Assembly (NCBI RefSeq): GCF_012489685.1
Contig: NC_080041.1
Location: forward strand, 135,113,785-135,177,784
Reading direction: 5' to 3'
Source of the DNA: Lotus japonicus
Lineage: Eukaryota; Streptophyta; Magnoliopsida; Fabales; Fabaceae
Length of the DNA stretch: 64,000 nt
The position numbers and the translations under genes were made by a program. The notes under the pieces are model-generated. The model ran no database searches. It saw only the letters and a list, made by a program, of their open reading frames with translations, and was not told the DNA's origin. This document shows positions 59,867 through 64,000 of the stretch, in pieces (position 1 is the first letter of the stretch; each line of letters begins with the position of its first letter).

Positions 59867-62275
59867 ATGTTCGATGGAGTGCCAGAACATTTGCACCAAT
59901 TCGTAGCTGCTAGGACCACTCTTCCGCTTCACTCACCATTCCCACTCCTCCATGTCTCTGCAGCACAGAATAGCTTCCTGCCTTTTGATCCTTACAACCC
60001 TTCTTCTCATCAGCAACAATTGCAACTCCAAACCAATCTCTTGCACCACCAGTCCCCTGCTCACAAAATTGAAGATAATGAAGCAAGTAGCACTCTTTCT
60101 CCAATCAACTTTGAAATTGAAAGAGATCAAAGAATATTACCAGAGATGACAGATTCCTGGACAAACGATGAAGTGCTTGCACTCTTGAGTATCAGATCTA
60201 GCATGGAGAATTGCTTCCCAGAGCTCACTTGGGAACATGTCTCAAGGTACTTTTTAAATCTTGTCATTTTGGAAATTCTTCTATAATTAATTCTAAAGTT
60301 CTTTTAACGCAAATGAATAGTTTCTAGGTGTCAGAATAGTTTTAAGGCTTATCCAGCCATGTTTTGTGCATGCTTTCAATTGAGAACCTTATTTTTCTGT
60401 TTTAATTAACTTCCTTTGAACACCTAAGTTTTGATTAATGATAATCCAACAAGAATGAAAAATTAATGAGCTAGATTTTAGTTGTGACCAGTTTGGTTTC
60501 ACACCTAATTTTTTTTCAGAATCACTTCTCTTATAAAAGCTACTATACTAGAAGTAGCAATTCAAGCATCATATATTTCTTCCCCTAATGTGAAAATCTG
60601 TCAAGCTTCTAAACATATGCTATGTGTCCGATCGAGACTTTGGTGTGTTAATTTGTGTGTGTGATGCACATTAATATAAATGGTTCATAATATATTTGGC
60701 TCCACGATGAAATGCTATAGAATTACCGTTGCTTATAAGTTATAGGTCTTAACTTCTGAGTAAACATGTTTTGGATTATGGAGAACTCGTGGGGCCAAAC
60801 ATGCAAATATTAGGTGTGGTGGTTGGTCTTGGATAATTTATATTTGTGATGCTTATGATGTTTGCAGAAAGTTAGCAGAGATTGGGTTTAAGAAGAGTGC
60901 TGAGAAGTGCAAGGAGAAGTTTGATGATGAAAGCAGATATTTCAACAACATTAATTACGGAAAAAGCTACGATTTTATTAGTGAGCTTGAAGTGCTTTAT
61001 CAAGGTGGTGATGATCAAAACTCTGATGAAAAGACTAAGCAACTTGAAAAGCCAATGGAACATTTGGAAGAGAATTCTAGAATATTGGATAATAATATTG
61101 ATGATGCTCCAGTGACCAAACAATGTGAAGGAAATGACAAAATTGTTGAAAAGTCAAGGGAGAAAAAGAGGAAGAGGCGTGAGAGGTTTGAAATGGTGAA
61201 GGGCTTTTGTGAGAGTGTAGTGAACCAAATGATGGCTCAACAAGAGGAAATACACAAGAAGATCCTCAGAGACATGCTGAAGAGAGAAGAAGAGAAGCTC
61301 TCAAGAGAAGAAGCATGGAAGAAGCAAGAGGTGGATAGGATGAACAAGGAGCATGAGATGATGGCACAAGAGCTAGCTCTTGCAAGAGATAAGCATGCCA
61401 CCATAGCTGAATTCTTGAAGAAATATGTATCAAGTTTCCCTTCAAGCCAAAACAAATATCTCAACTCCAAAACAAAAGGTTCACATAGAAATTCCCAAAA
61501 CCCTAATCCTTCTACTTTTTTAGTTTGTGAATCAGATGTCTTCACTCATTCGGGAAACTGTAGCGGGGGAGAGAACAATCTTGAGCCAACACCTTCTTCG
61601 CATATGATTATTCTAGATAATCATCCTCAAACTATTACTCCTACTTCTCCTAGCCAAAACAATTCAAATTTACAAAACCCTAGTTCAAGTACCGCATTGT
61701 TACAAGATCCTTCTTCATCCAATTCATCTTCAGCACCCCACAACCCTAGTTGTAATTCTTCACTCAACAGCCATGAAAATCCACTAGAGTACTCATATTC
61801 AGAGGCTACAAATAAAGCAACCCCAATCACACTTGTTCCCTACATGGAGAAAGGGGATGTTGGGAAAAGATGGCCAAGAGATGAAGTGTTAGCATTGATA
61901 AACCTCAGGTGCATGAGTCTGAATAATAACAATAATAGCAATAATGAAGAGAAGGTTCAAGGAAACAAAGGTCCTTTGTGGGAGAGAATCTCACAAGGGA
62001 TGTCAGAGCTGGGGTACAAGAGGAATGCAAAGAGGTGCAAAGAGAAATGGGAGAACATCAATAAGTATTTTAGAAAAACCAAAGATGTTAAAAAGAAAAG
62101 GTCACTGGATTCTAGGACTTGCCCCTACTTCCACCAACTGAGCTGTTTGTACAACAATCAAGGAAAGCTTGCTCCACAATCTGAAGAGCCAGGATCTCTT
62201 GACTTGAATCCAACCTTGAATTCTGGGAATATGTCACTGGATCAACCCCAAGCTGAGACTAATTCTTTGGTTTAA
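59867..62275 (+). CDS. GTL2: Trihelix (GT-2 family) transcription factor, GTL2-like
   Basis: Two exons (59867-60246, 60868-62275; intron 60247-60867, GT-AG) give 595 aa. The N-terminus MFDGVPEHLHQFVAARTTLP matches what I recall of Arabidopsis GTL2. The first trihelix is at ~96-180 (SWTNDEVLALLSIR ... KCKEKFDDESRYF), and the second at ~462-555 (WPRDEVLALINLR ... KRCKEKWENINKYF). A Lys/Arg/Glu-rich coiled coil (~220-310; RKRRERFEMVKGFCESVVN) lies between them, with Ser/Asn-rich linkers. The class binds GT elements through each trihelix and regulates growth and stress genes in the nucleus. The start was chosen at the ATG at 59867. The frame is open 60 bases upstream, but only from a GTG, so the ATG is preferred. 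Confidence 0.93.
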
Positions 62276-64000
62276 TTCAGATTATACATGTTGATTGTGA
62301 GGTGAGAACGTGATTAGTTTTGATTCGTCAATTTGCCCATTTTCTATATGACATATAAAATAAGGTCCATTATATTTCTGATTTTTTGTTTTTGGTGGCG
62401 AGAGGGATTTTTATATACCATTGGTTAGACAATATTTAATTGTATTTAGACTTTGCAGAGTACCACCGACAGCTAGAACAATATTTCTATATTCTGGAGT
62501 ATATGACTTACAGACCATTTAATTCAAATTTATATATATATATATATTTATTTATATTTTATCTTACGGTAACGACACTTTTCATATACATATTTTTTTT
62601 TATGTTTCGCTTCCTATCACATTATATCTATCATTTATCTCTCATATTTTTCTATCTCATTATAAATGTTTACGCTTTTTAGATGTTCACCAAACATTTC
62701 TTTTATTGGTTGATGTTTCATATAAAAGTGAAGTAGCAATTACACATACCAATGTTGATTAGACAAAACCTAATCAAACACTTGGAAGAGTGTTTAACTT
62801 CTTGAATGGGAAACAATGAAAGCTGGTTTGAGGTTGAAGAAGAGACTAACCACATAACAATGGGAGGTGATAAGATAATTAGCAATATTTGTGTTGAGAA
62901 GAAGAGGGGTCCCTTGTAGATATGTAGGTAGTGTGTTTTGCTTGTTATAGTAAGAAAGTATATAGCATATGTCAGTCTCCAATTCAGGCCCCTCTCATCT
63001 GCACAAAACTGCATGCAGAATGCAGACTCGTTCATTTATATTTCACTGTCACCTTCTCATCTCGCTCGAACATGTGCACCCTCTGCTTTCACTGTGAGCC
63101 TGTTTGTGTGGAGGGAGTGACCAAACGTTTCTTCACACACAAACACAATAAGCGCTTGCACGTGCATGCTTGCTTTGAGTCTGTTTTTTTTATCAAATGG
63201 AGCTGAGTGGGGATTCGTAGTCTAGCAGACCTGTCTTAGCCCAATTGGAAATAATAATTAGGCCCAAAGTCCAAATACATGCATGCCTCAAAATGCCCTG
63301 TTATCCCCCACACTTTTCATGCCATCAAATGACTCTTATCCCCACACTTTTAATGTGTATCCAAACCTGCATTTAGGTAAGTAGTATATCACTATATCTA
63401 ATGTAATGAGACCAGATTACTCGTACTCCACTATCTAATATTTGGAATACATGTTATGTGGAATACTATACCCATTACCTACCAATATTAGGATTTCTAA
63501 CTTCTTGCTTTGTATTAATTATCTAATTGAATTGTGCTTCGACCACACCAAGACTTAAAAACACCAAATGCAGCTATCCCATTCAAAAGCATTTATGTAT
63601 TGAACAGGGTGTAGCACTTACCTCTAAGTTTAGAAAGAACTATTGTAAATGAAAAAAATTCCTTTTTTTTTTCAGGCAAATGTTAGTTGTTAATAATGTT
63701 AGTAAATTAGTTATTCTCATGGCTCAAACTCTGGATCATTCACCCTTCATCTCATCCAACCCTTTCTTAAATACAATATGTAGGTAATATCTTTATTTAA
63801 AAAAAAATGAGAAGATGGATATTAAGAATTGAGATTCCCGCTGTATGTGTTCCAATACTCCTCCCACTATGAGGTTCCCCGTCCACTTCATACCATATAA
63901 TATAAGGTGACATTAGACAATCAAGTTAAACAATATTAGATTAGTAGTTGGGTCTATTTCTTTTATTCAGAAAAGCGATTATGTTTTGGCTCAGGGATCT
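62276..64000. other. Intergenic DNA to the window end
   Basis: No recognisable gene. The first ~200 bases are probably the trihelix 3' end. A (TA)n microsatellite lies at ~62530-62546. The ORFs at 62718-63206 show no family resemblance. Confidence 0.4.

Overview
This window is nuclear DNA of a flowering plant. The coding genes are AT-rich and intron-rich, the gaps hold MITEs, LINEs and copia relics, and the protein families are plant-specific (DUF868, UPF0496, trihelix factors, DRT102). The style of the repeats and coding sequence suggests a papilionoid legume (Lotus-like), but that is an impression, not a test.

Intact genes, left to right: a seven-exon WNK kinase (minus, 6630-9902); a single-exon DRT102-like RpiB-cupin protein (minus, 33950-34840); two divergently transcribed single-exon DUF868 genes (37745-38758 minus, 41620-42513 plus); EMC2 in nine exons (minus, 45096-48725); a TruD/PUS7-type tRNA pseudouridine synthase in twenty exons (plus, 50389-57804); and a two-exon GTL2-like trihelix factor (plus, 59867-62275). 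All exon joins were checked for reading phase. From memory, this order matches Arabidopsis At3g04910-At3g04820, with the GTL2 neighbour from the related At5g28300 block. These genes share no pathway; they look like an old collinear block.

The left end (1-6.6 kb) and the 10-33 kb interval are repeat country. They hold Mutator-like TIR elements with exact 9-bp target duplications (3276-4497, 10302-10997; a third at 35036-36183 carries an F-box FBD-domain fragment), a PIF/Harbinger-like derivative (14524-15651), another TIR element (15853-17000), a 2.8-kb element with ~240-bp inverted ends (17591-20418), and a LINE interrupted by two hAT elements with 8-bp target duplications. Tiny 5'-truncated LINE tails with long target duplications and copia relics also occur.

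Three broken genes lie between 26 and 32.4 kb: a kinesin-14, a UPF0496 gene with one frameshift and a DUF295 gene with one in-frame stop.

I found no evidence of an undescribed biological system. The best leads are a probable U12-type AT-AC intron in the pseudouridine synthase gene, the nested LINE/hAT structure, the FBD capture and a ~355-bp-arm inverted duplication at 24.5-25.7 kb.
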